NCBI RefSeq assembly: GCF_027568475.1
Contig: NZ_JANKZG010000012.1
Span: 1-45,358, forward strand
DNA: 45,358 bases
Direction of reading: 5' to 3'
Source: Acinetobacter sp. HY1485
Lineage (GTDB): Bacteria > Pseudomonadota > Gammaproteobacteria > Pseudomonadales > Moraxellaceae
The notes beneath the pieces were generated by a model. It made no database searches and was not told the origin of the DNA. It saw only the letters and a program-made list of their open reading frames with translations. This document shows positions 8,038 through 16,967 of the stretch, in pieces. The position numbers and the translations under genes were made by a program. Numbering within the stretch: position 1 is the first letter of the stretch; every line of letters starts with the position of its first letter.

Positions 8038-8886
8038 ATGCAAGGTATAGATTTACATACACACAGCAATATTTCTGATGGAGAATTATTGCCCGAAGTT
8101 TTAGTACAACATGCTGCTAAAGCAGGTGTTCATACTTTAGCATTAACTGATCATGATTCAATGGATGGCTTAAAACGAGCTGAAATTGAAGCACAAAAAT
8201 ATGAAATTCGTTTAATTTCAGGCACTGAAATTTCAAGTCAATGGTCACGCCCTGCTACAAAAAGAACTTATGGGGTACATATTGTTGGGCTTAATATGCA
8301 ACAGCCTGAAGTTCTAGAGCAGGTGTTACAACAGCAAAAACAAATTCGTGCCACTCGTGCTGTCGACATTTGCCAAAAATTAGAAAAAATTTTAAAGCAT
8401 GATTTTCTACCTGAAATTTTACAACAGGTAGATGGGCACACTGATCGTATTACCCGTAGTCATATTGCTAAGGCATTGGTAGAGCGCCGTGCAGTGAGTC
8501 GTTTGCAACAAGCATTTGATCGTTTTTTAAAAGAAGGAAAGCCTGCATTTGTTAAATTTGAGGGGCTAGGTTTAGCCGAAACAATACAAGCTATCCATGA
8601 TGCAAAAGGCTTTGCAGTACTTGCACATCCAACACGTTATGATTTATCTGCAACCAATATCCGCTATTTGATTGGTCTATTTGCAGAGCATGGTGGGGAT
8701 GCAGTTGAACTACCCCCTGCTATTGACCCATCTAGTACACGCCAAATGGTTGACCGACTCATTGATGAGCATCAGCTAAGTGTGTCTGTAGGCAGTGATT
8801 TTCATGGAGCACATATGCCATGGCTTAGACTTGGGAATATTCCTAAAATTAAAGAAAATCAGACGGGTATTTGGGAAAAATTTTAA
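8038..8886 (+). CDS. rnm: PHP-domain 5'-3' exoribonuclease (RNase AM / YciV)
   Basis: The 282-residue PHP-family metal hydrolase begins IDLHTHSNISDG, supplying the first two His metal ligands. LTDHDSMDG near residue 36 gives the HD pair, GTEISSQW near 63 the Glu, LAHPTRY near 198 a later His, and GSDFHGAHMPW near 262 the last Asp and His. All metal ligands appear present. The E. coli homologue (YciV/TrpH) matures 5' ends of rRNAs and degrades short RNAs; proximity to an rrn operon is probably coincidental. Its stop codon overlaps the stop of the convergent bestrophin gene by 3 bases. Confidence 0.9.
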   Translation: MQGIDLHTHSNISDGELLPEVLVQHAAKAGVHTLALTDHDSMDGLKRAEIEAQKYEIRLISGTEISSQWSRPATKRTYGVHIVGLNMQQPEVLEQVLQQQKQIRATRAVDICQKLEKILKHDFLPEILQQVDGHTDRITRSHIAKALVERRAVSRLQQAFDRFLKEGKPAFVKFEGLGLAETIQAIHDAKGFAVLAHPTRYDLSATNIRYLIGLFAEHGGDAVELPPAIDPSSTRQMVDRLIDEHQLSVSVGSDFHGAHMPWLRLGNIPKIKENQTGIWEKF

Positions 8887-9794
8887 AGTAAATTATGATG
8901 TTTAGGCTGAATTGCGGGTGGCAAAGGTTTACCTAATGAGCTTAAAATTTCACGTTCAATAAGCCGTACAATAGAATCTAAGGGCAAATCGTTATTTTGT
9001 GTCCCAAACGGTTCTTCAATTTCTGCACTGAGCTTATCCCAACCTAACAGCATATATGCCAACAGCCCAACCAAAATAGGTGTCCACAACCCTAAAACTG
9101 CGCCTAAGCTAAATGGAAGAACAAAGCAAAATCCATAGACTGCACGGTTTAACAGCACAGAGTAAGCAAAAGGAACGGGTGTGCTCGCAATACGATCACA
9201 GCCTGCTTGTACATTACCAATAGCAATAATATGTTGGTTGAGTTGTTGGTAAATAATATCGGTAACTTCTTTATTTTGGTATGCCTGTAATAGTTCCCAC
9301 TGCATTAGACCCAACGTATATTGTGGTGCATTTAAATGGTTGTTGAGGTGCTGTATCGTATTGGCATCAAGCTGTAACGTATCCAAAAATTGTTCTGGAT
9401 TAGCAGTTTGATGACGTAAACGATCTCTCAGGACATTGGCAAATACCATGAGATGATGCAAAATTTTCTCACGCCGTGAATGGCTTAACATTCGAGAGTC
9501 GCGGTCTAAATGCCGAGCATTTGCAATGAGTGCACCCCAAAGTTTACGACCTTCCCACCAACGGTCATAACTGGCATTATTTCGAAAGGCTAAAAAGATA
9601 GATAAAATAACCCCAAAAATGGTAAATCCAATTGCAGGGACTTGTGGTGGATGAACAAAACCATGATAAGCCAAGATACAAATTAATGCTGAGATCGCCA
9701 TCAATACACATATTGCGGGTAAAACACGGGGCAAAATTGTACCTTTCCATGCAAAAAGTATATTTAAGGTTTTACTTTTATCGCGGATAATCAT
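8883..9794 (-). CDS. Bestrophin-family ion channel (YneE-like)
   Basis: The 303-residue membrane protein belongs to the bestrophin/UPF0187 family. It has two N-terminal transmembrane helices in the first ~75 residues, followed by FLAFRNNASYDRWWEGRKLWG near residues 70-90, the family signature. A long cytosolic helical region and two more helices near 215-260 follow (LPFSLGAVLGLWTPILVGLL). Bacterial members form pentameric channels. ATG 9794 was chosen by the family start MIIRDKS; the longer frame overlaps radC. It begins 5 bases after the radC stop, suggesting one transcript. Confidence 0.9.
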   Translation of the reverse strand: MIIRDKSKTLNILFAWKGTILPRVLPAICVLMAISALICILAYHGFVHPPQVPAIGFTIFGVILSIFLAFRNNASYDRWWEGRKLWGALIANARHLDRDSRMLSHSRREKILHHLMVFANVLRDRLRHQTANPEQFLDTLQLDANTIQHLNNHLNAPQYTLGLMQWELLQAYQNKEVTDIIYQQLNQHIIAIGNVQAGCDRIASTPVPFAYSVLLNRAVYGFCFVLPFSLGAVLGLWTPILVGLLAYMLLGWDKLSAEIEEPFGTQNNDLPLDSIVRLIEREILSSLGKPLPPAIQPKHHNLL

Positions 9795-9799
9795 GTGAC

Positions 9800-10483
9800 T
9801 TAAAGCAGTTGTTGCGTTGCAAAAGAGAATGAACCTGTTGGCGCAATAATGCAATGATCAACGAGTTTGATTTCAAGCAAAGAAGAGGCTCGCTGAATGT
9901 TATTAGTGAGTTCAATATCTGCTTGTGAGGGTTGTGCTTGAGCAAAAGGATGATTGTGTGCAACTACAATATGTGTAGCATGTTTTTGAATAACATGACG
10001 CATTAAATGATTAATGGAAACGGTACAATAATTTGTTGTGCCAAAAAATAATATATCAAAGCCTAAAAATGCAAAATCTGCATCTAGGCACAGCACAGCA
10101 AACACTTCTTGTTTTTGTGATTGTAGTTCGTAACGTAAAAAATCTAATACTTTTTGTGTATTATCAAACGTTTGTTTTTGATATATGTAGTCTTCACCAA
10201 TATATCGCCGTCCTAATTCTTTGGCTGCCATGAGTTGCACATATTTGGTATCACCAATGCCATTAAAGTGCGTTAGGTCGGGTAATGAGCTATCTAAAAC
10301 ATCTTTTAAGCTACCAAAATGTTGAATAAGTTGGCGAGATAAGTCTACTGCCGATTGTTGTTTTGAACCTGAACGTAAAAATATCGCAAGTAATTCGGCA
10401 TCAGATAAGCTTTGAGCGCCTTGCTGAAGAAGACGTTCTCTTGGTCGCTCTTGTACGGGCCAAGATTTAATAGAAATGGTCAT
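9800..10483 (-). CDS. radC: RadC family JAB/MPN domain protein
   Basis: The 227-residue protein has an N-terminal helix-hairpin-helix-like region (MTISIKSWPVQERPRERLL, the family start, and FNGIGDTKYVQLMAAKELGRR near 75). The C-terminal JAB metalloprotease-like domain carries HNHPFAQAQPSQAD near 172-185, where the two His and the Asp of the JAMM motif are spaced correctly. The usual HNHPSG is HNHPFA here. RadC was named for DNA repair, but that role has been withdrawn in E. coli and the true function is uncertain. It is divergent from coaBC across 63 bases, the common radC-dfp arrangement. Confidence 0.94.
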   Translation of the reverse strand: MTISIKSWPVQERPRERLLQQGAQSLSDAELLAIFLRSGSKQQSAVDLSRQLIQHFGSLKDVLDSSLPDLTHFNGIGDTKYVQLMAAKELGRRYIGEDYIYQKQTFDNTQKVLDFLRYELQSQKQEVFAVLCLDADFAFLGFDILFFGTTNYCTVSINHLMRHVIQKHATHIVVAHNHPFAQAQPSQADIELTNNIQRASSLLEIKLVDHCIIAPTGSFSFATQQLL

Positions 10484-10546
10484 TGTCGTAAATCTTAATT
10501 TAGTGCTATTGTAAAAAAATATTAAAAAACAAAGGATAGCCCATTT

Positions 10547-11752
10547 GTGCGTACGGGTGTAAAAAACATTTTAGTGGCAGTAACAGGTGGTATTGCAGCA
10601 TATAAAAGTGCCATTTTGGTTCGTCGTTTAAAAGATTATGGTTTTGATGTCCGTGTGGTAATGACCAAAGGGGCACAAGCATTTGTGACACCTTTAACGT
10701 TTCAAGCACTTTCAGGGCATCCTGTGCATACAGCACTTTTAGACTCAGAAGCCGAAGCAGGGATGGGACATATTGAGCTTGCAAAGTGGGCAGAGCTATT
10801 ACTTGTTGCGCCTGCAAGTTGCGATGTAATTGCAAAATTTGCACATGGCTTAGCAGATGATTTGTTAAGTACATTGTACCTAGCAACGGCTGCGCCTGTA
10901 TGGGTGGTACCTGCAATGAATCAACAAATGTGGAGCGCACATGCCACGCAGCGTAACTTAGATATTTTAAGACAAGATGCTGTAACAGTGGTAATGCCTG
11001 ATGCAGGTGAGCAAGCATGTGGTGATGTTGGATTGGGACGTATGCCTGAACCTGAATATCTTGCTAAACAAGTTGATGCGTATTTTAAACAACCGCAATT
11101 ATTGCAAGGTCAGCATGTGGTGATTACTGCGGGACCAACCCGTGAGGCAATTGATCCTGTTCGTTATATTTCTAATCATAGCAGTGGAAAAATGGGTTTT
11201 GCCTTGGCAGAAGCTTGTGTAAAGGCGGGCGCACGTGTAACGCTGATTGCAGGTCCTGTCAGTTTAGCAACGCCAAAGGGTGTAGAACGTGTTGATGTGG
11301 TGTCTGCAGATGATATGCTTGAGCAGAGTTTAAAACATGTTAATAGCGATGTATTTATTGCCACTGCTGCAGTTGCCGATTATAAAGTTGAAAAAGTTGC
11401 TTCTCAAAAAATTAAAAAAACAGGCGATACGTTAAATCTTAATTTTGTAAAAAATCCTGATATTGTGGCGACGATGGCCAAACAATCTAAACGTCCTTTT
11501 ATGGTGGGGTTTGCAGCTGAAACACAAAATATTGAAGATTATGCCAATGGTAAATTGGTGAATAAAAAATTAGATATGATTGCCTGTAATGATGTGTCGC
11601 GTGGGGATATTGGTTTTGGTGCAGATGATAATGCCATGACGGTATTTTTTGCACAGCATTATCAACTGTCTAAACGTATTTTAGAAAAAGCACCTAAAAC
11701 ACAGATTGCACAACAACTTGTGAGTGCAATAGCTGATGCTCTAAGGGGTTGA
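10547..11752 (+). CDS. coaBC: Bifunctional phosphopantothenoylcysteine decarboxylase/synthetase (CoaBC, Dfp)
   Basis: The 401-residue enzyme performs two steps of coenzyme A synthesis. The CoaC flavoprotein domain (1 to about 185) has VTGGIAAYKSA, the PAMNQQMW motif and ACGDVGLGRMPEP, with the catalytic Cys. The CoaB domain has ITAGPTREAIDPVRYISN near 194, KMGFALAEA and KNPDIV near 308. The start is GTG 10547, with AAAGGATAG 7 bases upstream; no ATG fits. Its 3' end overlaps the convergent lipoprotein gene by 12 bases without an obvious terminator. It is normally essential and usually adjacent to radC, as here. Confidence 0.95.
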   Translation: MRTGVKNILVAVTGGIAAYKSAILVRRLKDYGFDVRVVMTKGAQAFVTPLTFQALSGHPVHTALLDSEAEAGMGHIELAKWAELLLVAPASCDVIAKFAHGLADDLLSTLYLATAAPVWVVPAMNQQMWSAHATQRNLDILRQDAVTVVMPDAGEQACGDVGLGRMPEPEYLAKQVDAYFKQPQLLQGQHVVITAGPTREAIDPVRYISNHSSGKMGFALAEACVKAGARVTLIAGPVSLATPKGVERVDVVSADDMLEQSLKHVNSDVFIATAAVADYKVEKVASQKIKKTGDTLNLNFVKNPDIVATMAKQSKRPFMVGFAAETQNIEDYANGKLVNKKLDMIACNDVSRGDIGFGADDNAMTVFFAQHYQLSKRILEKAPKTQIAQQLVSAIADALRG

Positions 11753-12631
11753 GGCTTCTAATTCTTCAATTTGATCTTTTAGGGCGTTTGTACGGGTTTT
11801 GGTCATTTCAGCTTGGCAGTTGAGTTCTGTTATGTCTTTTTCAGAATCTTCTGCATCATTGGCTTGAAGTTGACATTCTAATTTACGTTTTTTGAGCCAT
11901 GCGCGTTGCTCATCAAGCAAAGCATCACGGACTGTGCTTGTGGTGCTGTTCCAAACTAAGTTTAAACCTGTATTGGCTTTTTCAATATTTTTTTGAGCGT
12001 CTTGCATACGTTCGATATGTACTTCTTCTGCCGTTGGCTCAGGTTCTTCCTCACCTATTGTCTCTTGCTCTTGTGCTGCTTGTACGGCATTTTTACGTAA
12101 CGGCAAAGCGAGTGCATCCATAAGCGTATTTGCAGATAGCTCAAGTAAATCATTGGCATCTAAATTGATATACAGTTTTTTGCCATCATCAGTCGGTTGT
12201 AAGTTGTAATTGATGTCTTTAACAAAGGTATGTTGTTTTAACTCAATATATTTGAGGTCTGCATTTGTAGCAACATTTGGCTCTTGGTATAAATCTGCAT
12301 TGGTATTGGCATCATCAATTACTTGTTGTGGTACTTCAATTTGAACATTGGCAACGCAATATTGTTTATTCTGTTCTTTTTTATCAGTTCTTACATCGTT
12401 AATTTCTATTTTAAACTGTTTAAGTGTTTGGCGAATTTTTGCTGTATCAACAGTTAAATTTTCCTCGCTAATAATTTTTTTTTGCTGACTAATTGCCATA
12501 TTCGTCAGTTGATCTATAAGCGTTTGTTGCGCTAAGGCTTTCGTTTCAGCTGAATTACATTCAACAGGCATTTCTTTTTTGCAGCCCACTAAAGCCAAAA
12601 GGGTCATTAAACTCAGTAACGTTTTTTTCAT
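11741..12631 (-). CDS. Lipoprotein with C-terminal LprI/DUF1311-like domain
   Basis: The 296-residue protein has a lipoprotein signal ending in the lipobox LVGC (residues 14-17), so it is exported and lipidated. A middle region (about 30-200) is not recognised. The last ~75 residues show LLDEQRAWLKKRKLEC, then a Cys and TRTNALKDQI, the W/R/C/C/T/R pattern of LprI (DUF1311) domains. LprI of Mycobacterium inhibits lysozyme; that role is only a hint here. An acidic Pro/Glu stretch lies near 195-210. ATG 12631 follows the abeM stop by 2 bases; a TTG at 12637 is the alternative start. It is co-transcribed with abeM. Confidence 0.75.
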   Translation of the reverse strand: MKKTLLSLMTLLALVGCKKEMPVECNSAETKALAQQTLIDQLTNMAISQQKKIISEENLTVDTAKIRQTLKQFKIEINDVRTDKKEQNKQYCVANVQIEVPQQVIDDANTNADLYQEPNVATNADLKYIELKQHTFVKDINYNLQPTDDGKKLYINLDANDLLELSANTLMDALALPLRKNAVQAAQEQETIGEEEPEPTAEEVHIERMQDAQKNIEKANTGLNLVWNSTTSTVRDALLDEQRAWLKKRKLECQLQANDAEDSEKDITELNCQAEMTKTRTNALKDQIEELEASTP

Positions 12632-12633
12632 AA

Positions 12634-13959
12634 TCAATGCTGTTTATTTAAGCGATATAAGCGATACATGAGCAGTACACAGGCAACGCTTAAGCCAATA
12701 ATCAGTCCAATCCAAATATATTGAGGTCCTAAATTTGCATAGCGTATCCAGTACACACTTAAAGGGAGTGCGATCATCCAGTACGCAATCATGGTAATCC
12801 ACATGGGTGCTTGAGTGTCTTGCATACCACGTAAACAACCTGCTGCACTGACTTGCCACGCATCCATAAGCTGATATGCAATACAAAATTGTAAGAGATA
12901 AAGTGCAATGTTCGCAACATCTTGATTTTGTGTATATAGCTGAATAATTTGATCATGGAGTAAGGCAATAAAGCTCATAGTAAAAATGGCAGAAAGCGTT
13001 GCGGTGATTAAGCCCACTTTCTGTACTTTTTTAACGGCATACCAATTTTTTTCGCCGTAATATGTGCCTACACGAATGGTCAGTGCAATTGCAAGTGACA
13101 TTGGAATCATGAATAACTGAGATGTAACAGATAGCGCAATTTGATGTGCAGCAATCACTGTTTCGCCCAATGGACTTAAAATAATAGAAGCAGCTGAGAA
13201 AATACTGACTTCAAAAAAAACTGCCATACCAATGGGTAAGCCGAGCATCAGAATTTTTTTGATGACAGTAATATCAAGTGCACCTAAGGTATCAAAAATT
13301 GTTTGGTAGGCTTTGGCTTTGTGAATATATAGCGCTAAACACAGCAACATGAGCCATTGCAAAATCGCCGTAGCAAACCCACAGCCTGCGCTACCTAGTT
13401 GTGGAATTGGTCCAAAACCATACATAAAAATTAAATCTAATGGAATCAGTACAAGCAATGAGACAAGACTAATAACGGTAATTGGGCGAGGGTGTCCTAA
13501 TGCTTCTGAGTAGCAACGTAACGAAGTATACATACAGGCAGCAGGCATACCAAAGCCAATCGCATGTAAAAACAAACTTGCTTTGGGCTGTAAATCTAAA
13601 GGGACTTTAAATAATGGCAATAACAAGGGGAGTACTTGTAAAATAAGCAGTGCTAATACACCTAAGCCTGCTGATACCCAAAGTGATTGACGTACTAAAT
13701 GTGGAATACGCTCGGGCGAACGAGCACCCACTGCTTCGGCAACCAGTGGCGTTGTGGCTAAAATAATACCTGTAAAAAGGAGTAAAACAGGAATCCAAAT
13801 ACCCACTCCTACGGCAATCGCCGCAAGGTCAACCGCAGAGAAATGCCCTGCCATAATGGTGTCAATTAAACCAAGACCTGCTTGTGCAAACTGTGTAATT
13901 AAAATAGGGAGCATTAAGGTTAGCAAATGCTTAAATTCTTTTTTGGATGATGTTCGCAC
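12634..13959 (-). CDS. abeM: MATE family multidrug efflux transporter (AbeM-like)
   Basis: The 441-residue protein has 12 predicted transmembrane helices and two-fold MATE symmetry. The first helix, LMLPILITQFAQAGLGLIDTIMAGH, matches AbeM/NorM closely, including the membrane Asp of LIDTIMAGH. ATTPLVAEAVGAR near 68-80 and the second-half equivalent AHQIALSV near 264 are MATE landmarks. AbeM of A. baumannii is a proton-driven exporter of quinolones, aminoglycosides and cationic dyes; substrates here are inferred. The start is GTG 13959, with GGGAGTG 6 bases upstream. It heads a two-gene unit with the LprI-domain lipoprotein. Confidence 0.9.
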   Translation of the reverse strand: MRTSSKKEFKHLLTLMLPILITQFAQAGLGLIDTIMAGHFSAVDLAAIAVGVGIWIPVLLLFTGIILATTPLVAEAVGARSPERIPHLVRQSLWVSAGLGVLALLILQVLPLLLPLFKVPLDLQPKASLFLHAIGFGMPAACMYTSLRCYSEALGHPRPITVISLVSLLVLIPLDLIFMYGFGPIPQLGSAGCGFATAILQWLMLLCLALYIHKAKAYQTIFDTLGALDITVIKKILMLGLPIGMAVFFEVSIFSAASIILSPLGETVIAAHQIALSVTSQLFMIPMSLAIALTIRVGTYYGEKNWYAVKKVQKVGLITATLSAIFTMSFIALLHDQIIQLYTQNQDVANIALYLLQFCIAYQLMDAWQVSAAGCLRGMQDTQAPMWITMIAYWMIALPLSVYWIRYANLGPQYIWIGLIIGLSVACVLLMYRLYRLNKQH

Positions 13960-14066
13960 AATTCACTCCCGTTAAAACACGCATGATACCGTAAAAAAAC
14001 ATGCAGAGCTGTTTTTGAAGCGTGATAAAATTGCTGTTTTGGTTTGTTGGTAGACGTGTGTTGATT

Positions 14067-15200
14067 GTGTCAGATATCCCGTTATCGTTATATATTCATA
14101 TGCCGTGGTGTGTGAAAAAATGTCCGTATTGCGATTTTAATTCACATGCTGTGCCAGAGGGTGCGTTATCGCAATCGCTTGAACAAGAATACTTAACGGC
14201 ATTGGTAGAAGACTTCAAAACACAAACCCAATGGGCACAAGGACGTGCAATTCATAGTATTTTTATTGGGGGTGGAACGCCGTCTTTAATTTCAGCACAA
14301 GGTTATGCGTGGTTATTTGACCAACTGCAAGCGATTATTCCATTCCAAAAACATTGTGAAATTACGTTAGAAGCAAACCCAGGAACACTTGAACATCAGC
14401 CATTTGAAGATTATCTAAAAGCAGGCATTAATCGTTTATCCATCGGAGTGCAAAGTTTTGATGAAGTACATTTACAGCGTTTAGGGCGTATCCATAGTGG
14501 TGATAATGCAAAAAATGCCATTGAGCAATCTAAAAAAGCAGGGTTTCAACGTGTTAATGTTGACCTTATGCATGGCTTACCTGAGCAAACCTTAGAACAG
14601 GCATTATTAGATTTACAACTTGCAGTTGAGCAGGGTGCAACACATATTTCGTGGTATCAACTGACCATTGAGCCTAATACAGTTTTTTTCCGTACTCAAC
14701 CTGTGTTACCGCACGAAGATACTTTACTTGCCATTCAAGAACAGGGTGAAGCCTATTTAAAATCAAAAGGTTTTATTAATTATGAAGTGTCGGCATGGCG
14801 TAAAGAACAGCCTTCAGCGCATAATTTAAATTATTGGCAGTTTGGAGATTATTTAGCCATTGGTGCAGGCGCACATGGTAAGTTCACTCAAGGAGATGGG
14901 ATTTATCGTTTTCAAAAAACACGTTTGCCTAAAGACTACTTAGCACAAGTGCCTGCATCGACAGTGAATTTACAAAAAATCCAAAATCAAGATTTGCCCT
15001 TTGAATTTATGATGAATGCATTACGTTTAAATGATGGCGTGGCATTTGAGTTATATACACAGCGTACAGGTTTAGATTTTAAGACCATTTCTAAACAAGT
15101 TGAGAAACTACAACAACAAAAACTGATGCAACCTCATCGTTTAGCATGTACGCCACAAGGTCACTTATTTTTAAACTCGTTACTTGAAGAATTTTTATGA
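14067..15200 (+). CDS. hemW: Radical SAM heme chaperone HemW
   Basis: The ~377-residue radical SAM protein is of coproporphyrinogen oxidase type. The cluster motif CVKKCPYCDF has the form CxxxCxxCxF, typical of HemW, rather than the CxxxCxxCxC of HemN. GGGTPS, EANPG and NRLSIGVQSF follow as in the family. HemW proteins bind heme and deliver it to acceptors and are not true coproporphyrinogen dehydrogenases. The start is uncertain: GTG 14067 gives the usual N-terminus (SDIPLSLYIHMPW) but lacks a strong ribosome site, and the frame stays open to 14022. Its stop overlaps the DyP start by 4 bases (ATGA), so the two are translationally coupled. Confidence 0.92.
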   Translation: MSDIPLSLYIHMPWCVKKCPYCDFNSHAVPEGALSQSLEQEYLTALVEDFKTQTQWAQGRAIHSIFIGGGTPSLISAQGYAWLFDQLQAIIPFQKHCEITLEANPGTLEHQPFEDYLKAGINRLSIGVQSFDEVHLQRLGRIHSGDNAKNAIEQSKKAGFQRVNVDLMHGLPEQTLEQALLDLQLAVEQGATHISWYQLTIEPNTVFFRTQPVLPHEDTLLAIQEQGEAYLKSKGFINYEVSAWRKEQPSAHNLNYWQFGDYLAIGAGAHGKFTQGDGIYRFQKTRLPKDYLAQVPASTVNLQKIQNQDLPFEFMMNALRLNDGVAFELYTQRTGLDFKTISKQVEKLQQQKLMQPHRLACTPQGHLFLNSLLEEFL

Positions 15201-16105
15201 CAGCACAATCCGTTATTTTACCGTTGCCATCAGACCATGCTCGTTTTATTGCTATTCGCTTGGGGAAACTTTCAATTGAAGGTTTAAAAAAACAGTTAAG
15301 CAAACTTTTTTCTGAAAGAGATCGTTTAATTACGCAACATCCTGAGGCACAAATTAAAACTGCTATAGCATTTGGTCCACAGCTTTGGACGCAGCTATAC
15401 GATCAAGCACCACAAAATTTTTATCAGCTTGAACCTCAGCAGGGCAAATTTGAAATGCCTGTGCAAGAAGCAGATGTGTTTATTCATATTGCCAGCCAAC
15501 GTACCGATATTTGTTTTGCGTTAAGCCAAGCATTTTTTAATAACGTGCGTGATGACCTAGACGTTTTAGAAGAACGTGTGTGTTTCCGCTATTTAGATGG
15601 GCGTGATTTAACAGGCTTTATTGATGGTACAGAAAATCCACAATTTAAAGAAGACCGTGCGGAAACCACGTTACTTGAAGATGAAGCATTTAAAGATGGT
15701 ACTTTTGTGTTTGCACAACGTTATGTGCATGACTTACAAAAATGGCAACGTTTAAAAGTAGATGCACAAGAAAATGTGATTGGTCGTACTAAACTTGAAT
15801 CTATTGAATTAGATGATGAGGTAAAACCAGATAACGCACATATTGCCCGTACAGTGGTAGAAGATGACGAAGGCGAAGAGCTTGAAATTTTACGTCATAG
15901 CTTACCGTATGGCGATGGGCACGGCGAGCAAGGCTTATATTTTGTGGCATATACCAAAGAGCTTAAACGTATTGATTTAATGTTAGAGCGTATGTTTGGT
16001 ACAAGCGGAGATGGTATCCATGACCGCTTATTGCACTTTGTAACGCCTGTAGATGGTGCGTATTATTTTGCACCATCAGAAGAGCTATTAAAGGAAATCT
16101 TGTAA
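15197..16105 (+). CDS. Dyp-type heme peroxidase (YfeX-like)
   Basis: The 302-residue member of the dye-decolorizing peroxidase family carries the GxxDG motif as GFIDGTENP near residues 138-146. The Asp in it is the distal catalytic residue. DNAHIARTVVEDD near 214 includes the proximal heme His candidate, and LRHSLPYGD near 232 gives the distal Arg region. There is no Tat or Sec signal, so it is cytosolic as in YfeX or DypB. The ATGA overlap with hemW ties heme delivery to a heme enzyme. Its last 18 bases overlap the convergent aroE. Natural substrates of such enzymes are mostly unknown. Confidence 0.9.
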   Translation: MTAQSVILPLPSDHARFIAIRLGKLSIEGLKKQLSKLFSERDRLITQHPEAQIKTAIAFGPQLWTQLYDQAPQNFYQLEPQQGKFEMPVQEADVFIHIASQRTDICFALSQAFFNNVRDDLDVLEERVCFRYLDGRDLTGFIDGTENPQFKEDRAETTLLEDEAFKDGTFVFAQRYVHDLQKWQRLKVDAQENVIGRTKLESIELDDEVKPDNAHIARTVVEDDEGEELEILRHSLPYGDGHGEQGLYFVAYTKELKRIDLMLERMFGTSGDGIHDRLLHFVTPVDGAYYFAPSEELLKEIL

Positions 16106-16876
16106 GTTTAGCTTGATGCCATTCCAAATATAAAATGATTCAATGGCTTGCCCGACAAGCATGCCGTAACCATCGCTATTAGGGAGATTACGTTGTTGGG
16201 CTTGCTGTAAGAAATGAGATGGCTTGCCATAAGCCATTTCATAGGCATATTTAAACTGTAAGTCATCAGGTAAATCTAATGCATCGCCCGACAAACTTGC
16301 CGAGGTTGCATTAATAATAATATCAAAGTTTCCTGATAATGCATTTAGTGGCATAGTGCTAAGCGTCGTATGGCTGAGAGCAGGTTGTAACTCGTGAATC
16401 AGGGTATTTGCCTTTTCGATGGTACGGTTGGCAATGGTGATGTGTGCTACACCTGCCTGTGCAAGTGGATACATTACACCTCTGGTTGCACCGCCCGCAC
16501 CAATAATTAGAATTTTACTGTGTTGAAGCGTCCAATCTAACGCTTGTAAGGCATTAACCAATCCTTGTCCATCGGTATTATCACCGTAAAGTTTTCCATC
16601 TTTTTTCCAAAGTGTATTTACGGCTTTTGCAATTTTGGCACGTTCGCTAAGCTCATCGCATTGGGCATATGCTTGTTCTTTAAAAGGCACCGTCACATTA
16701 AGCCCACAGCCATCTTGTTCAAAAAACTCTTGAATACTGTGCGTAAAACCATCTAAAGGTGCTAAACGTTTTTGGTAAATAAGATCAATATTGGCATGTT
16801 TGGCAAAGGCATGGTGAAGCTGTGGTGACTTTGAATGTTCGATAGGGTTGCCAATCACTGCAAATTTTTTTGTCAT
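16088..16876 (-). CDS. aroE: Shikimate dehydrogenase
   Basis: The 262-residue enzyme reduces 3-dehydroshikimate with NADPH in chorismate synthesis. It has VIGNPIEHSKSP at the start (substrate-binding Ser residues), NVTVPFKE with the catalytic Lys near residue 65, GDNTDGQG near 98, and the NADP-binding loop GAGGATRG near 126, then the NRT segment. ATG 16876 is preceded by AAGGAA. It is monocistronic and convergent with the peroxidase gene. In many proteobacteria aroE lies next to hemF, which here is about 2 kb away. Confidence 0.95.
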   Translation of the reverse strand: MTKKFAVIGNPIEHSKSPQLHHAFAKHANIDLIYQKRLAPLDGFTHSIQEFFEQDGCGLNVTVPFKEQAYAQCDELSERAKIAKAVNTLWKKDGKLYGDNTDGQGLVNALQALDWTLQHSKILIIGAGGATRGVMYPLAQAGVAHITIANRTIEKANTLIHELQPALSHTTLSTMPLNALSGNFDIIINATSASLSGDALDLPDDLQFKYAYEMAYGKPSHFLQQAQQRNLPNSDGYGMLVGQAIESFYIWNGIKLNLQDFL

Positions 16877-16967
16877 AAATATTTCCTTAGCATACTGTTA
16901 CACAGTTTATGTAAATTCGATGTTAAATTAAAAGCATAAAAAGTAAGCACTATAAAGGAGAATAAAA

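Noticed and set aside
9800..10483. radC as a marker of a mobile element
   Set aside because: RadC homologues occur on plasmids and islands, but this one is beside coaBC in the usual chromosomal arrangement with normal composition.
10506..11018. Minus-strand open frame of 170 codons opposite coaBC
   Set aside because: It is Leu/His-rich and antisense to a well-supported CoaC domain with every motif intact; a shadow frame.
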